Source: Nilaparvata lugens (Eukaryota > Arthropoda > Insecta > Hemiptera > Delphacidae). From it: a DNA stretch of 64,000 nt. The notes under the pieces are model-generated. The model did not search any database, was not told the origin of the DNA, and saw nothing but the letters and a program-made list of their open reading frames with translations. Each line of letters starts with the position of its first letter. Position 1 is the stretch's first letter. Position numbers and translations under genes: made by a program. The stretch lies in assembly GCF_014356525.2 (NCBI RefSeq), contig NC_052511.1, positions 7,968,500-8,032,499 on the forward strand. The letters run 5' to 3'. Below are positions 31,891 through 43,817 of the stretch, piece after piece.

Positions 31891-32125
31891 TTATTGTAAA
31901 AGATTATTCAATTTAGATAAAAAAAAGTGTACCGAACAGCCTATGTATAGAACAGGAAAAACTTTTATCTTGATTGAACTTACGAAATTAGTGCATAACT
32001 ATTACTTAACGAAAATCCTAAATAAATGCTGTACATCACCCCGAAGACTTCTGCTACTGCAGACATTGACAACAGGGTTAACAGCTAGATGGAAATTCGA
32101 TGAGAACTACTATCCAAAAATTAGT

Positions 32126-32188
32126 TGCCAGCCCGGGAATCGAACCCGGTACCTCCCAATTGCCAGTCAGGAATGCCTACCCTGGTAA
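32126..32188 (-). ncRNA. tRNA-like (SINE-head) sequence, left
   Basis: Mirror of 32201-32264, with box B complement GGAATCGAACC. It is not a functional tRNA. Confidence 0.5.
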
Positions 32189-32200
32189 GGGTAAGGATTT

Positions 32201-32264
32201 TTACCAGGGTAAGCATTCCTGACTGGCAATTGGGAGGTACCGGGTTCGATTCCCGGGCTGGCAA
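32201..32264 (+). ncRNA. tRNA-like (SINE-head) sequence, right
   Basis: It ends with a T-arm (CCGGGTTCGATTCCCGG) followed by GCTGGCA, and contains a perfect box B, GGTTCGATTCC, at 32243-32253. Upstream, GGGTAAGCATTCCTGAC resembles a D-arm and box A. The 5' acceptor strand needed to pair with GCTGGCA is missing and the anticodon arm does not fold well, so this is a tRNA-derived promoter and not a tRNA gene. Confidence 0.55.
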
Positions 32265-32394
32265 CTAATTTTTGGATAGTAGTTCTCATCGAATTTCCAT
32301 CTAGCTGTTAACCCTGTTGTAAATGTCTGCAGTAGCAGAAGTCTTCGGGGTGATGTACAGCATTTATTTAGGATTTTCGTTAAATAATAGTTAT

Positions 32395-32957
32395 ATATTA
32401 ATTAGCATTTGAATAAATGCATTCTCTATTTAATTCCATCTGTAAAATTAGTTATTACCTGAGAATTCCTCTTTTTCCTAGTTGGTCCCAAAATTCCTGG
32501 TTCCAAAGTTCCGGTCACCAGAAAGCTACTGCGTAACTTATTTTCACTCATGACATATTGTACTTATGACTGTTATTCTATTCAAGTCCATCATAACCTT
32601 TGTTTTGCGAAGTTTTGTTGCCAACCGAGTGAATCGTGGCTGCAAACTATTATGCCGAGTCTAGAATTTCTTTTTACAACCGTTTTTATATTCATCTTTT
32701 CTAAGGCTCCAATATAAAACACATTATCGTTCAGCATAAACGTTTTGAGGAAACTCGACGCGCATTTCGTATATGGTCGACGTTTATGGTTATTAGCGAT
32801 TTTGTAGCTCAATAAATTAGCATCGAGACTCAGTTTTCTATCTTCTCGGGGACCTGTGAAACAAATTTTATGACGTTTCCATTTTTCGTTCCCATACTAA
32901 ATAGCCGGTGCTTCACTATTCTCTGAATCAGGTATAGTTTCTTCTATTAGGCTATAA
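32395..32957. other. AT-rich DNA, no gene recognised
   Basis: A 73-codon minus frame (32591-32812) has no recognisable motif. Nothing else is seen. Confidence 0.3.
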
Positions 32958-33420
32958 CAGGGAGGGTGCAGGAAGAGGAAGAAATATAACTTGAACAGAA
33001 AGATAGAGGGAGAGAAAGTGTGTGAGATAAGTGAGATAAAGGAAGAGAGAGTGGAAGAAACAGTGGGGGAGATGAAGGAATAGAGAGAGAGAGAAAAACA
33101 GTGGGGAAGATAAAGGAAGAGAGAGATAAAGGTTGAGAGATTGATTAATTGCCTTTATTAAGGGCGGAGTTAGGACTCTAGGTCCTCTCTGCCACACAAC
33201 CCTAGAGAGGGAGAGAAACAGAGGGAAGGATAAAGGAAGAGAGAGAGAGAATGAGTGAGAGATAAAGGATGAAAGAGTCAGAGAAACAGAGGGAGATATA
33301 AAGGATGAGAGAGAGAATGAGTGAGAGATAAAGGAGGAGAGAGTGAGAGAACAGAGGGAGAGAGAGGGAGACACAAAGAGAGTAAGAGAAGAGATCGAGA
33401 ATAGGAGTAGAAGAAACCAA
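32958..33420. repeat. GA-rich tract
   Basis: AGAGAGAGATAAAGGAAGAG-type units repeated, with a LINE tail embedded at 33140-33206. The Ser/Leu-rich minus frames here are compositional. Confidence 0.85.
33140..33206 (-). mobile_element. Short LINE/SINE 3' tail, copy 3
   Basis: GATTGATTAATTGCCTTTAT, then GGGCGGAGTTAGGACTCTAG, then GTCCTCTCTGCCACACAACC. Same family as 16858-16935 and likewise inside GA-rich sequence. Confidence 0.6.
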
Positions 33421-34102
33421 CAGTAGAATCCAACAGTGAAAATGATCAATTCGTGTAAAAATTTATCTATACTGGTTGATTATTCCAGTATCTTTATCTA
33501 TATGCCGACATCGGTGAGGTTTCACAATTCAGAATCGACTTCATCTTCCAGACATCATAATTTCTGACGTCCTTCACTGTTACCAAAGATCATCAATAGA
33601 AAACTGATTGTCTCAAGTCAAAATAGATTGGAAACATCTTCATGTTCCTTGTTTAGTTGTAGAGTAGTTGATAGAGTTTATTTTCACCTGAAAATTGTTG
33701 TTATCATGGACACAAATTCTATCCAATCCAATTATTTTGCTGTAAATTCAATCATTTCACGCATCAGCCTTTTGAAGTTCAATCTGTTTTAATGACATTG
33801 GATGATACCGTGAAATTCGTAATTGGCACGTTTTATGTGTGCAATCGTGGGCTCTTATTGCTCCATAACCTTCGAAATTTGTGCTCAAATGCAGTTAGTA
33901 ACTAACATTGCCAACTTTTTAGTTTTTCTGAATTTAATCGAATTTTTATTTGTATAAATAGTTGAGCCAACTTCATAGTTAACAGTAGTACTAAATGCTT
34001 ATTTTTACTGTATATATTCAGTAAGTGCGGCTTTTGCTTTTGTAACATTTATTAATAGAATAAAATTTATTCTATTTATTCTATAGCCTATTTAATAGGC
34101 TA
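33421..34102. other. AT-rich DNA, no gene recognised
   Basis: No exon or repeat recognised. Confidence 0.3.
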
Positions 34103-34960
<858 letters not shown>

Positions 34961-36700
34961 TATTTATCAGATAGTATGCTATTAGAAAATTGACTCAGCT
35001 ATCCTTTTCGTGTAATATGGACAATATTTTCAAATTTTTAGGCCAAAAAGCAATATTTTGTAAGTTACCCTTTATCTATGTATTTATTTACACTTGAAAA
35101 TGGCACTTAAAGAGTTGAAACTAGTTGTGTTAAAATGAAGGGTACTTATTTTTATTGTGTTTATAATATACTAAACACAATATTTTATTGTGTATAAAAA
35201 AACATATAAAAAGCATACAGTAAAAAACAATATTTTATTTTGTTTTTTATACAATAAAAAAAAACATATTTTATAGTGAATATTTTTATTGTGTTTTAAT
35301 TGCACTCTAAAGTATGCCTTACTATACTACTAGCCTACAACTTTCAATTAATTATTGTTAACGTTAAATGGTAAAGGAACCCTTTATAGTAGCCACGTAT
35401 GCTCTCCTGTCATTTTTTTTTAAACTCTAGTCACCTGGTTGACTGGCAATTCGTAATTAGAAGATGAAAGCTTGGTGTGCTGTATATCCAGTGGCAGGTC
35501 AGTACAAGTCTGACCCGTCAGTTTCTGCTTCAAAGACCCCTGAATGCGTTTGACGTTTTTTGCTGGAAGGGGTGCGAAAAAGGAAGCAAGCTTTCCACTA
35601 CCTTTTCTCTCCTCCTCGTGTGCTAGCCACCCGATTTTCAGTCACATTTGATCCTACTTGAACTCGTGGTGGCTTTTTTGTACTTTAGGCTTGTGATAGC
35701 TTTTCAAAAACACTCCCCTGTTTGGGGAAGTTACTTTTAGATGTGAGTTTACGGTGTGCGTATGTGAGCAGGGTGATTTTAAAAGTTGGATAACTTGTAT
35801 TTTTCTAATAGCAACTTTTGAGAATATTTTATGGGAATAGGTATGAAGTAATGTTGTGATATGTAAAAACTCAGACTCGGGTTGAAAGTTCTAGGGGTGG
35901 AAATGTACCTGTCGAATTCAGTACTTTAACTTCCTGTTCGATTGATTGATCTCGATAATAATCTTGCTGGCTCAAGTATTCCGATTTTTGTTTCCAAAAT
36001 CAGTAAAACTGATATGCTCAGATAAATCTACGTTTTTCAAAATTCAAATACTCCGTGTTGTCTTTTATGAATGTGCTAATCTTGGAAGAATATAAAGTTT
36101 GATCAAAACCTAATTTCAAACTTACAAACTTGAGACAATTCAAAATAGTTGAGGGCGAGGTCATCCGAGCGTTTTTTCATGCATTTCTCAAACGTGTCGG
36201 GTATCAATTTTTTTTTCATAATCTTAGTCTAATTATCATATAATCGATCATCATCAATTAGGGTTGAAGTAGGACAAATAAACATTCCAAGACCCCCTCA
36301 GCCGATTCTTATCTAAACAAGTTGAAACATTGTTTCGTGCATTACAAAAATAGTGTTTGCACGTTCAATTGACTGTGAAATATCGCACACTTCTTGTTGC
36401 GACGACGTCAGTGACATTTGTCATTGCACTAATTACTAAATGGCATTCCACCATAGTTGAAGAACAGAAACAAAGAAGGAGAAAAATGTTTTCTTTAATG
36501 ACCGAAATTGTGTTTGTTTCTAACTGTATCCATGGTTGCAAGTGGTATCTGTATACAGGGCTTTGGTCGGCGGAGTAGGCATTTCCTGTGTTATGGAGTC
36601 GACCAATCAGAAGAGAGAATGATTGTAAGAGAGAAAGGGGTGAGTGAGAGAGAAAGTGTGAAGCAGAGTGGCAATCGATTATAGCAGTGTCATTTCACAA
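34961..36700. other. Mixed DNA, no gene recognised
   Basis: 35080-35310 is very AT-rich with repeated AACACAATATTTTATTGTG. 35440-35760 has higher GC. The 73-codon frame at 36357-36578 has a hydrophobic stretch but begins at a non-ATG codon and has no family resemblance. Confidence 0.3.
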
Positions 36701-37431
36701 ACGATGTCAAATATTTCATGTGAGAACTTTAATATCGCGGCAAGATGACAATTTGGGCTTTGTGAGGTGTATTCGCCCCCTCTCACACCTCCCCCCACCC
36801 AGCGGTATGTCGATATTTTCGAGGCTCGAATTTTGAGTGAGCGTTGACGGCCAGAGTGGGCAAGTTTGCTCCTGTAGACGAATTTTGGAAAATGGGCTCT
36901 GTGTAGCCGTGGGTGCTTGGAGGTTGTGCGAGTTTAACACGTATCTCTTGTCTCGTGAATGGTTGGTTATGAAGCTGTGTACTGTGATATTCCTTCTCGA
37001 GTGTTTCATAAAGAGAACAGTAGACTTGGATTGGTATTTTGGAAAGTATTTGAATCGTTAAGACAGTTTGAGTCAACTTGTAGAAGATTGTTGTTTAAAT
37101 TTGAAATCCATTTCAGAGTTGAAAACTTTGAAATCCATTTCAGAGTTGAAAACTTTGAAATGGTTACATTAATTATGAGCTATCGTGAAGATTCTGAAAT
37201 GATGACATGTATGTTATCGTGGAGATTCTGAAATGATAACATGTATGTTATCCTGAAAAATTGATTTTATGGAAACCACTTATGAAGTTCGATAAAGAAT
37301 AGTTATTGATTGAAATTTTAAAGAGATCCTAGAGAGGCAAAGCAACATGCCACATGATTCAATGAATGAATGAAAAAGTGCATATGATCACAAAAAATGA
37401 ATGAATCGGTATTGATTAAAGGGTGCAGAAT
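36701..37431. other. Mixed DNA with short local duplications
   Basis: TCCATTTCAGAGTTGAAAAC is duplicated in tandem near 37105-37160, and GACATGTATGTTATCG/GTTATCC near 37200-37250. Overlapping frames of 97 codons on the minus strand are unsupported. Confidence 0.35.
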
Positions 37432-37809
37432 AATCCTATTATATTAAGCGAGCAATTTCTGTATATTTATATCTGGATATTTATGTTCAACGGATCTCGA
37501 AAACGGCTCTAACGATTTTCACGAAATTTGGAACATAGTAGGTTTATGATATAAAATTCGATTGCACTAGGTCTCATCCTTGGGAAAACTCGCTGAACGA
37601 CAATAAAAGGATAATTCATCCTTGGCTGAAACAGCTGTGGATAGTAAAAATTGAGTGAGCGAGTAAGTATGTGAAAAATCAAAATATCGCATCCCCGAAA
37701 TTCATAAGATGACATATAGCCAGCTGTGAAATATAAACACGATCATTTTAGAGAATTGTGTTCTGTTTATCAATAAATAGAAATAACGAGCGAAGCTCGG
37801 TGCCCCGAT
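37432..37809 (-). mobile_element. Helitron-like element, family C, copy 2
   Basis: Reverse of 31396-31890: AATCCTATTATATTAAGCGA at the left, GAGCGAAGCTCGGTGCCCCG at the right, and TCTCGAAAACGGCTCTAACG inside. It lacks the expanded 16-bp array. Confidence 0.55.
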
Positions 37810-37860
37810 ATTTGTAATAACTTATGGAGCATAGTTTATGGAAGTACTATTAGATCCAGC

Positions 37861-38044
37861 CACTACCTCCGTGAACAAAGCCACAGTGCATTCGTGTGAC
37901 GTCAGCACAGGTAGGGGGCTCCTACACCAATAAAAACACTAACTGATATAGATTAGCTGAAATCAACGATTTTTTATTGGTGTATTAGCCCTACCTGTGC
38001 TGACGTCACACGAATGCATCACGGCTTTGTTTACGGAGGTAGTG
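37861..38044. mobile_element. CACTACCTCCGT MITE with 7-bp target duplication
   Basis: Terminal inverted repeats CACTACCTCCGT... and ...ACGGAGGTAGTG continue for about 70 bp per arm. ATCCAGC flanks both sides (37854-37860 and 38045-38051); counting the adjoining G the duplication could be 8 bp, the size used by hAT-type elements. Both arms contain TGACGTCA (37897-37904 and 38001-38008). No coding capacity. Confidence 0.75.
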
Positions 38045-38051
38045 ATCCAGC

Positions 38052-38305
38052 CCGTTTGCATTATGTGTGGGCTAAACGTTCTAGCATAGGACATACAGTA
38101 TAAACTGTATACAGTAGACCTACATACAGTGAACATAGTATGGGATTCAGTATGGCTGTTTTACTAATTGTAATCAATCATCATTACCTTAATTGGAATT
38201 TGCTGAAAAGTTGATTAAGACATCAACGATCAAATCAAAGATAGAGGAGTTTAAGTGGAAGTGGTACTAATTGTAATCAATTATCATTATCATGATTGTT
38301 GCAAT
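38052..38305. other. AT-rich spacer
   Basis: Nothing recognised. Confidence 0.3.
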
Positions 38306-38464
38306 GGGAAATTGAACTGATTTCACAGATGGGTTGATGAGTATGAGGATGTGAAATTTCAACCTGGATTCCAAAAATCGATTGTCAAGGGAAATTGAAC
38401 TGATTTCACAGTTCACAGTTGATGAGTTCGAGGATGTGAAATTTCAACCTGGATTCCAAAAATG
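38306..38464. repeat. Tandem duplication of about 80 bp
   Basis: GGGAAATTGAACTGATTTCA...TTTCAACCTGGATTCCAAAA occurs twice in a row with few changes. Confidence 0.85.
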
Positions 38465-38711
38465 AAGTGTTGAGAACTTCTAGATTAAACACTTGGAAAT
38501 ATGCAACGATAAGTGACTTCAAATGTTAGTTCATTTTGCCTTGAACACCTGGGACTTTATAAAGTGAATCTTACTGATGATCGATTCTACCATCAACTGC
38601 TATCTATCGGGCAAAGATTTTATGAACTACTCCCACTATCCACCAATCACAAGCGACCAGTTCCCACTCCTCCAATCTCATTGGCCAATCAGAACTCTGA
38701 GTCGCCATTTT
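38465..38711. other. No gene recognised
   Basis: Overlapping 74- and 68-codon plus frames at 38513-38783 run into the repeat at 38712 and have no recognisable motif. Confidence 0.3.
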
Positions 38712-38922
38712 GTGGAAATTTTGCATTTCAAGGATAATATAAAAGGAAAAAGGAGCCTCCTTCATACGCCAATATTGGAGTAAAATAAATCAGCTGACAA
38801 GTGATTACACAGATGTGTGGAGAAGCCAGTCTATTGGCTGTATTTCCATAAGGTCTATAGTTTCAATCAGGTACTTGTGGATGAGAATACTGCATGAGGT
38901 CTACTGTTCACAGAACTACTAG
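38712..38922 (+). mobile_element. Helitron-like family A, internally deleted copy 3
   Basis: TGGAAATTTTGCATTTCAAG, then AGGAGCCTCCTTCATACG, then GAGGTCTACTGTTCACAGAA and CTACTAG. It retains the middle and the CTAG end of 1496-2113 but lacks the hairpin end. Confidence 0.6.
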
Positions 38923-38984
38923 TTAAGCAATAAATTATATTTTTCAATAAATAATTTACATAATTAAGATAGAATATTAGATAG

Positions 38985-39040
38985 AGTCCTTTATAGGACT
39001 CTATGTACTCCCTGGCACACAATCCTTATGATGGACTGAA
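38985..39040 (-). mobile_element. Possible short LINE/SINE tail, copy 4 (diverged)
   Basis: GGACTCTATGTACTCCCTGG followed by CACACAATCCTTATGATG resembles the CTAGGTCCTCTCTGCCACAC block of the other copies. Weak. Confidence 0.35.
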
Positions 39041-39055
39041 TGAAAAAAGAAAAGA

Positions 39056-39349
39056 ATTGATTGATTGATTGAGTACTTTATTTTATGTAGATTACAATAT
39101 ATACTGTCTTATACACTTATATACAATAGCTTACAATACAGCAAAATTATAGATGAATTTACATGATATAGACTAAGAAAATAATTATTGAACTGTATAT
39201 GATATGAAAAAGCAATTTGTAATATAATAACTATAGATAATAATTATATTGTTATGCATCTACATAAATTGGCGGAGCTTTGGACATATCAATGTCCATT
39301 CTTCGGAAAGAATATTAAAAATATCCTCCCCACTAACTCTCTACCAAAA
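39056..39349 (-). mobile_element. LINE 3'-end fragment, copy 4
   Basis: (ATTG)n tail, GAGTACTTTATTTTATGTAG, through CTCCCCACTAACTCTCTACC to CAAAAT. Same 5' stop (TTTTGGTAGAG) as copy 2. Confidence 0.7.
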
Positions 39350-39606
39350 TGATGGAGAAGGAAGAGGAAGGAAAAGATAGAGAGGATTTGTAGCGGGCTC
39401 ACGTCGTTTTGCAGCTGATCAAAGTCAAAGAAATATCGAGCTGCGTCCGCATGTGAGTTGTGAGCCTTTCTTTGCACCAATTCAGTGAATGTGCGATAAA
39501 TCATGACCGGCGACAGCGGATAAGTTGCAGCCAATGGAATGTTTTACCTACACTACTTGCATTGGGATTCTTTATTGATAGGAGCTACGCGTTTGGCGTG
39601 GGAGTC
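39350..39606. other. Short unassigned stretch
   Basis: Somewhat GC-richer (GTAGCGGGCTCACGTCG). An 81-codon minus frame (39289-39534) begins in it and runs into the LINE tail; it is not called. Confidence 0.3.
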
Positions 39607-39689
39607 ATTGAAATAGAATCAAGAATCAAGAATTTTATTGGCCATAAAACAACATTACAAAAATGTAAGCAATAGGCTTTGTCAATAAT

Positions 39690-39822
39690 AAGTAAAATAT
39701 CACAAGTTGGACTATAAAATGAACAAATTTACAAATACACATTGAAATATTGTAGTAAAATAACACGAGTTGGACTATAGAAACGAACAAAATTACACAT
39801 TTACATTGAAATATTCCAGGTA
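39690..39822 (-). repeat. Two-unit tandem repeat in the LINE 3' end
   Basis: AGTAAAATATCACAAGTTGG...ACATTGAAATATT is repeated as AGTAAAATAACACGAGTTGG...ACATTGAAATATT. The second unit overlaps the stop codon of the LINE frame at 39793. Confidence 0.75.
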
Positions 39823-42730
39823 CTCATTGACAGAATAGAAAGCTTCAGACTTGAGCCATTTATCAACAGAAATACAAAACGTTTTCAATGGTAACTTCTT
39901 AACATTATCTGGTAGTAAATTAAACATTCGAATTTGTAGGTACTTATGACTTTTTAGAGTTTTAGTCAATCTAACTGTAGGTCTAGTTATATCGTCCCTA
40001 TGTCTAGTATAATGTGAATGTATAGAAATATTTTTATCAAAATTAGACAGATTTTTCTTCACTGAGATTAAATTATAATATATATACAGACAAGGCAAGG
40101 TCATAATTTTGTGTTCTACAAAAATTCCTCTACAAGATTCATTGTATTTCATACCAAATATAACTCTAAGTGCTTTCTTTTGCCATATAAATGCTTTTTT
40201 TGAAGAAGATGAGTTGCCCCACAGTTTTACTCCATAAATCAAGTGTGAATGGAAGAGACCAAAGTAAATCATTTTAATTACATCAAGGTTTACACAATAT
40301 TTCAGTCTTCGTAAGAGAAATGTTACTCTAGAAAGCTTTTTACATAAATTCACTAGGTGATACTCCCAGCTGAGTTTACTATCTAAGTACATTCCTAGTA
40401 ACTTTACAGGCTTGAAAACATCATCATTCAGATTCAGGTTACCAGTACTTACATTGTTGAGAGAAAATATTATTTGTTCTGTTTTGCTCTCATTTACCTT
40501 AAGTAAGTTGGCATTGAACCATACCTTAGACTCATCCATAGCCCTTCCAAGCGTATCCTGAACAGTTTTTATATCAACGTCCTTATGTACCAGAGTGGTA
40601 TCATCTGCATATAATATTGAAAAGACAGAAACATTTTTACTAAAATCATTTACAAAGACCAGAAACAGAAAAGGGCCAAGGACTGATCCTTGAGGAACCC
40701 CCATGGTTACATCAAGGAAATTTGAGTTTGCACTATTCAAGCTAACCATTTGTTTCTATTTTTCAAATAACTCTTGATCAGCATGAGCTCCTTATCTTAA
40801 TACCATACTTTTCAAGTTTTTTGCAGAGTATAGAGTGAGAGACACAGTCGAATGCCTTGCTTAAGTCCAATAGTAAAGATCCAACTGGTTGCTTGAGTTC
40901 AAAACCATTCAAAACATATTCAACAAGTTTTTCAATTGCATCAATAGTACTATGATTCGGTCTAAAGCCATACTGAGAAGGATAGAACAGCTGGTTGTTA
41001 ACAAAATATTCATTAAGTTGAATTACAATACATGTCTCAATGATTTTACTTAGTATAGGTACAATTGCAATTGGTCTATAGTTCTGGGGTTCATTAGGAT
41101 CCCCCTTCTTATAAACAGGTGTAACTTTGGTAACTTTTAGAAAATCAGGAAAAACTCCTTCACTCAGTATATAATTTACAATATAAGTCAGTTCAGATAT
41201 AAAAACATCAACTACATTTTTCAACAAATAATTTGACATACAATACACATCCTCAGATTTTGAGTGACTCATTCTATTTATAATAAGACTAATGATTGTT
41301 TCATCAACCTTCTTAAATTTAAAATTTTGGTTATTCAGATTACTATTGATACTATTATTTAAAAGATCAGAGAAGTCTACATCATTTGTACTATTACTAT
41401 TTGTTTGAATATTACCAGTAGCACATGACACATTAACAAAAAAATTATTAAACTGCTCAGGAGAGATTGGAATGACCTGTTTTGTTGAATTTACCAGATT
41501 ACCTTCATTTTTGACAATTTGCCAGGCTGCCTTGCATTGATTTTTAGCCTCAGCTATAAATTTACCATTAGCTACAAGTTTTGCCCTAGAAATCTCTTCT
41601 TGTATTTTTCTTTAAATTTTCGAACATAATTTTATACTCAAGGTTATTAGTGCTCTTCCATTTGTTATATATCACAAGAAGTAGTTTACGCATACTATCA
41701 AGTTCAGGAGTAAACCAGTTTATCACAGATGCTTTCTTCTTACCATTTATATTTCTAACATTTATGTATGGACAGCTAACATTGAAATACTTTGTAAAAA
41801 TATATAAGAAGTTCCTAACAGCACTATTTACATCTTTGGTATAAATATCAGACCAGTCTGCGGTAGTCAATAACTGTCTGAAATAGTTTAGATTATCTAG
41901 AGTAATAAAACGCTTCTTAATGTATGTTCTACTACATGCGTCATCATTTTCAACCTCTGATGTAGGATCCAATAGAAAGTAGACCAGATACCTGCATGAT
42001 CAGAGATCATGTCCTGTTCTAGAAACTTTAGCTCCACACTGTTGGCTGAAATATTTGATGCTACAATGTCAAGACAAGAATTGAATCTGGTAGGACATTT
42101 ATGAACACAGTAGATATCAAATGATCTTAGTAGATTTAACAATTCAATACCAGCACTATCATTTTCTTTTAAGATATCTACATTTAGGTCTCCTGTAATA
42201 ACTATATGTTTAAAATGTTTAGGTCCGTTTGTCAAATCAGATAAAATTTTTCAAGATTTAAAATGAACTGGTTAAAATTAGAACTAGGAGGACGGTATAT
42301 GCATAATATTATCACCTTAGATTTAGACATCTTAATAGCTGAAACTTCAAAAGCAGCTTCAATGCAGTACCTTTCAACATCTAGCTGTTCAAACAGCATA
42401 CTTTTAGCCACGTATATTGCAGAGCCTCCATACGGTGATTGTCTACAGTAGCACTAGCTAATACAAAATCTTCAGGAACATACAAAGAAATCTCATCCTC
42501 TAGGAGCCAATGCTCGTTAACACAAATTACATTAGCTGGTGTTTCACTTAAAATAATCTCCAGTTCATGTATTTTATTACGGAGCGATTGTACATTCACA
42601 CTAAATATACACAGACATTTCCTAACAGCTTGCACAGTTTTTTCAGAAACTGATTTTAAATTCAAGTCAGTAATTGCCGTTCTTGACTTGGTTGTAAAAA
42701 ACGGTTTTCTGGCACAGTTTTGTTTCTTGG
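39793..42730 (-). pseudogene. LINE endonuclease/reverse transcriptase, multiple frameshifts
   Basis: Minus-strand pieces in order. 42730-42381: NVQSLRNKIHELE and VICVNEHWL, the N-terminal half of the APE endonuclease; it remains open upstream of 42665 without an ATG. About 42445-42240, one frame over: SPYGGSAIYVAKS and IYRPPSSNFNQF. 42235-41897: ITGDLNVD and SDHAG, catalytic endonuclease motifs. 41972-41586: linker. 41431-40778: YKKGDPNEPQNYRPIAI and LLLDLSKAFDCV. 40749-39793: GVPQGSVLGPFLF, YADDTTL (catalytic box) and a C-terminal tail ending at 39793. At least five frame breaks make it non-functional as it stands. Confidence 0.8.
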
Positions 42731-42790
42731 TGCTCTATATTTACCTACAACACATCCTTGTGGCCATAGATTGGGACCATATAAATAGGT

Positions 42791-43534
42791 CAGGGTGGGT
42801 GCGTAACGCCTCGAGATTCTGCGCAGAGAGTCGGCAGACGTTAAATCGAATGTATGTGATTGTTATGGTGTGTGTAATGGTTGAATGGAATTTTAGATCC
42901 TCCATCTCCCTTTTGCGTTGTTTCGTATTTTCAGTGCGTCTGTGGTCTTTTTATTTATTTATTTTGAAAATTTACATATTTGAGGGTACCAGGAACTGAA
43001 TTCCATTATTGCCCTCATAAGACACATTGAGCATACAATTTGAAAAAACAGTACATTAAAATGAAAATAAAATAACTTAACTAATATACTATTGAGTTTT
43101 AGAAAAAAAAAACAAAATACAAAAAAATAGAAAACCTTGCAAATATGAAACTTGTAGTATAATAAGTTTTATAATTTCAATAATTTCTATTAAATAAATA
43201 AAATAAAAATAAAAACTTTAATTTCCAAAAAAAAAAAATAAAACTACAACATTAATGGAGACAACATGTAGAACCCCATTTTGCCTCCTCAAAATATGCT
43301 ACAAGAATTTTCAACATTATGAAATTTCCAATAAAAAGGAGAAATATACAGCTAGTTATAAAATATTTGGAAAAAATATAGAAATATTTATCTTCAACAC
43401 CAACGAACTGGAGTTGTTTTAAACATATTTTTCCACAAATACATAAATATAAAATATTGTCACAGTCTACAGGAGATTATTAGAAATTATTATAGAACAC
43501 TCTCATGAACTAAAGATTTGTTAATAACTTCAGA
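42791..43534. other. AT-rich DNA, no gene recognised
   Basis: A-rich runs (43100-43240) and several TTTATTTATTTATTTTGAAAATT-like short tracts. The 186-codon plus frame at 42439-42999 is partly antisense to the LINE and is not a gene. Confidence 0.35.
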
Positions 43535-43582
43535 GAGACAGAGCTACTTACAGAAATAGAGAATAAGAATAGAGGGATATAA

Positions 43583-43803
43583 TAGTCAACCGCACGAAAA
43601 TAGTCCGATAATCAGCTGATAAGGGCTGATTCCCTCCTTCACTCCCCCCCCCCCCATCAACAGAGGTGGCCAATTCGCCAGGTGTATTACAAAAATATAA
43701 TTTATTCAATTCTCATTTATAATCAGCTGTGGGCAACGTTGAACAACTATTATTTGGCAACGTTGCAGGTATTGTCATGGGACTATTTTCATGCGGTTGA
43801 CTA
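43583..43803 (+). mobile_element. MITE1 copy, left (TAGTCAACCGCACGAAAATA)
   Basis: TAGTCAACCGCACGAAAATA at the left and ATTTTCATGCGGTTGACTA at the right. It includes a C12 run at 43648 and GGCAACGTTG repeated around a dyad. Confidence 0.75.
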
Positions 43804-43817
43804 TGGTTAGTAACACT

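Larger units (their letters stand above)
29949..31941. mobile_element. GGCTGTTCGGTACAC fold-back MITE, copy 2, swollen by insertions
   Basis: GGCTGTTCGGTGGAC at 29949 and GTGTACCGAACAGCC ending at 31941 are the two ends of the same MITE seen intact at 24411-24974 (about 560 bp). Between them lie a Helitron-like A copy (30006-30652), a LINE C-terminal fragment (30832-30989 plus 3' sequence to about 31090) and a Helitron-like C copy (31396-31890). The MITE sequence resumes between each, for example CTTTCCAGATCATAAACGG at 30766. Confidence 0.7.
31994..32394. mobile_element. Near-perfect 400-bp palindrome with tRNA-like heads
   Basis: The left arm from CATAACTATTACTTAACG pairs with the right arm to TTAAATAATAG. 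The centre is at about 32194 (CCCTGGTAAGG...TTTTTACCAGGG). Each arm carries a tRNA-like block: minus at 32126-32188, plus at 32201-32264. Outside these the arms read GAACTACTATCC...GCTGTACATCACCCCGAAGA. A deleted relative forms the centre of the 8640-9608 fold-back. It is probably two SINE-like units head to head. Confidence 0.7.
39607..42790 (-). mobile_element. Decayed non-LTR retrotransposon, Jockey/CR1 group
   Basis: Minus-strand element with endonuclease and reverse transcriptase remnants (42730-39793), a 3' UTR with two 70-bp tandem units, AATAAAATTCTTGATT, and a tail of TTGATTC repeats near 39620. The 5' boundary is not clear; no ORF1 is found, so it is probably 5'-truncated. Tail type and protein differ from the LINE at 50346-54010. 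Confidence 0.7.

Noticed and set aside
32201..32264. A functional tRNA gene
   Set aside because: The T-arm is perfect but the 5' acceptor strand is absent and the anticodon arm does not pair; the inverted second copy also points to a SINE-type origin.
42439..42999. A 186-codon plus frame
   Set aside because: Its first part is antisense to the LINE endonuclease and the rest shows no motif.
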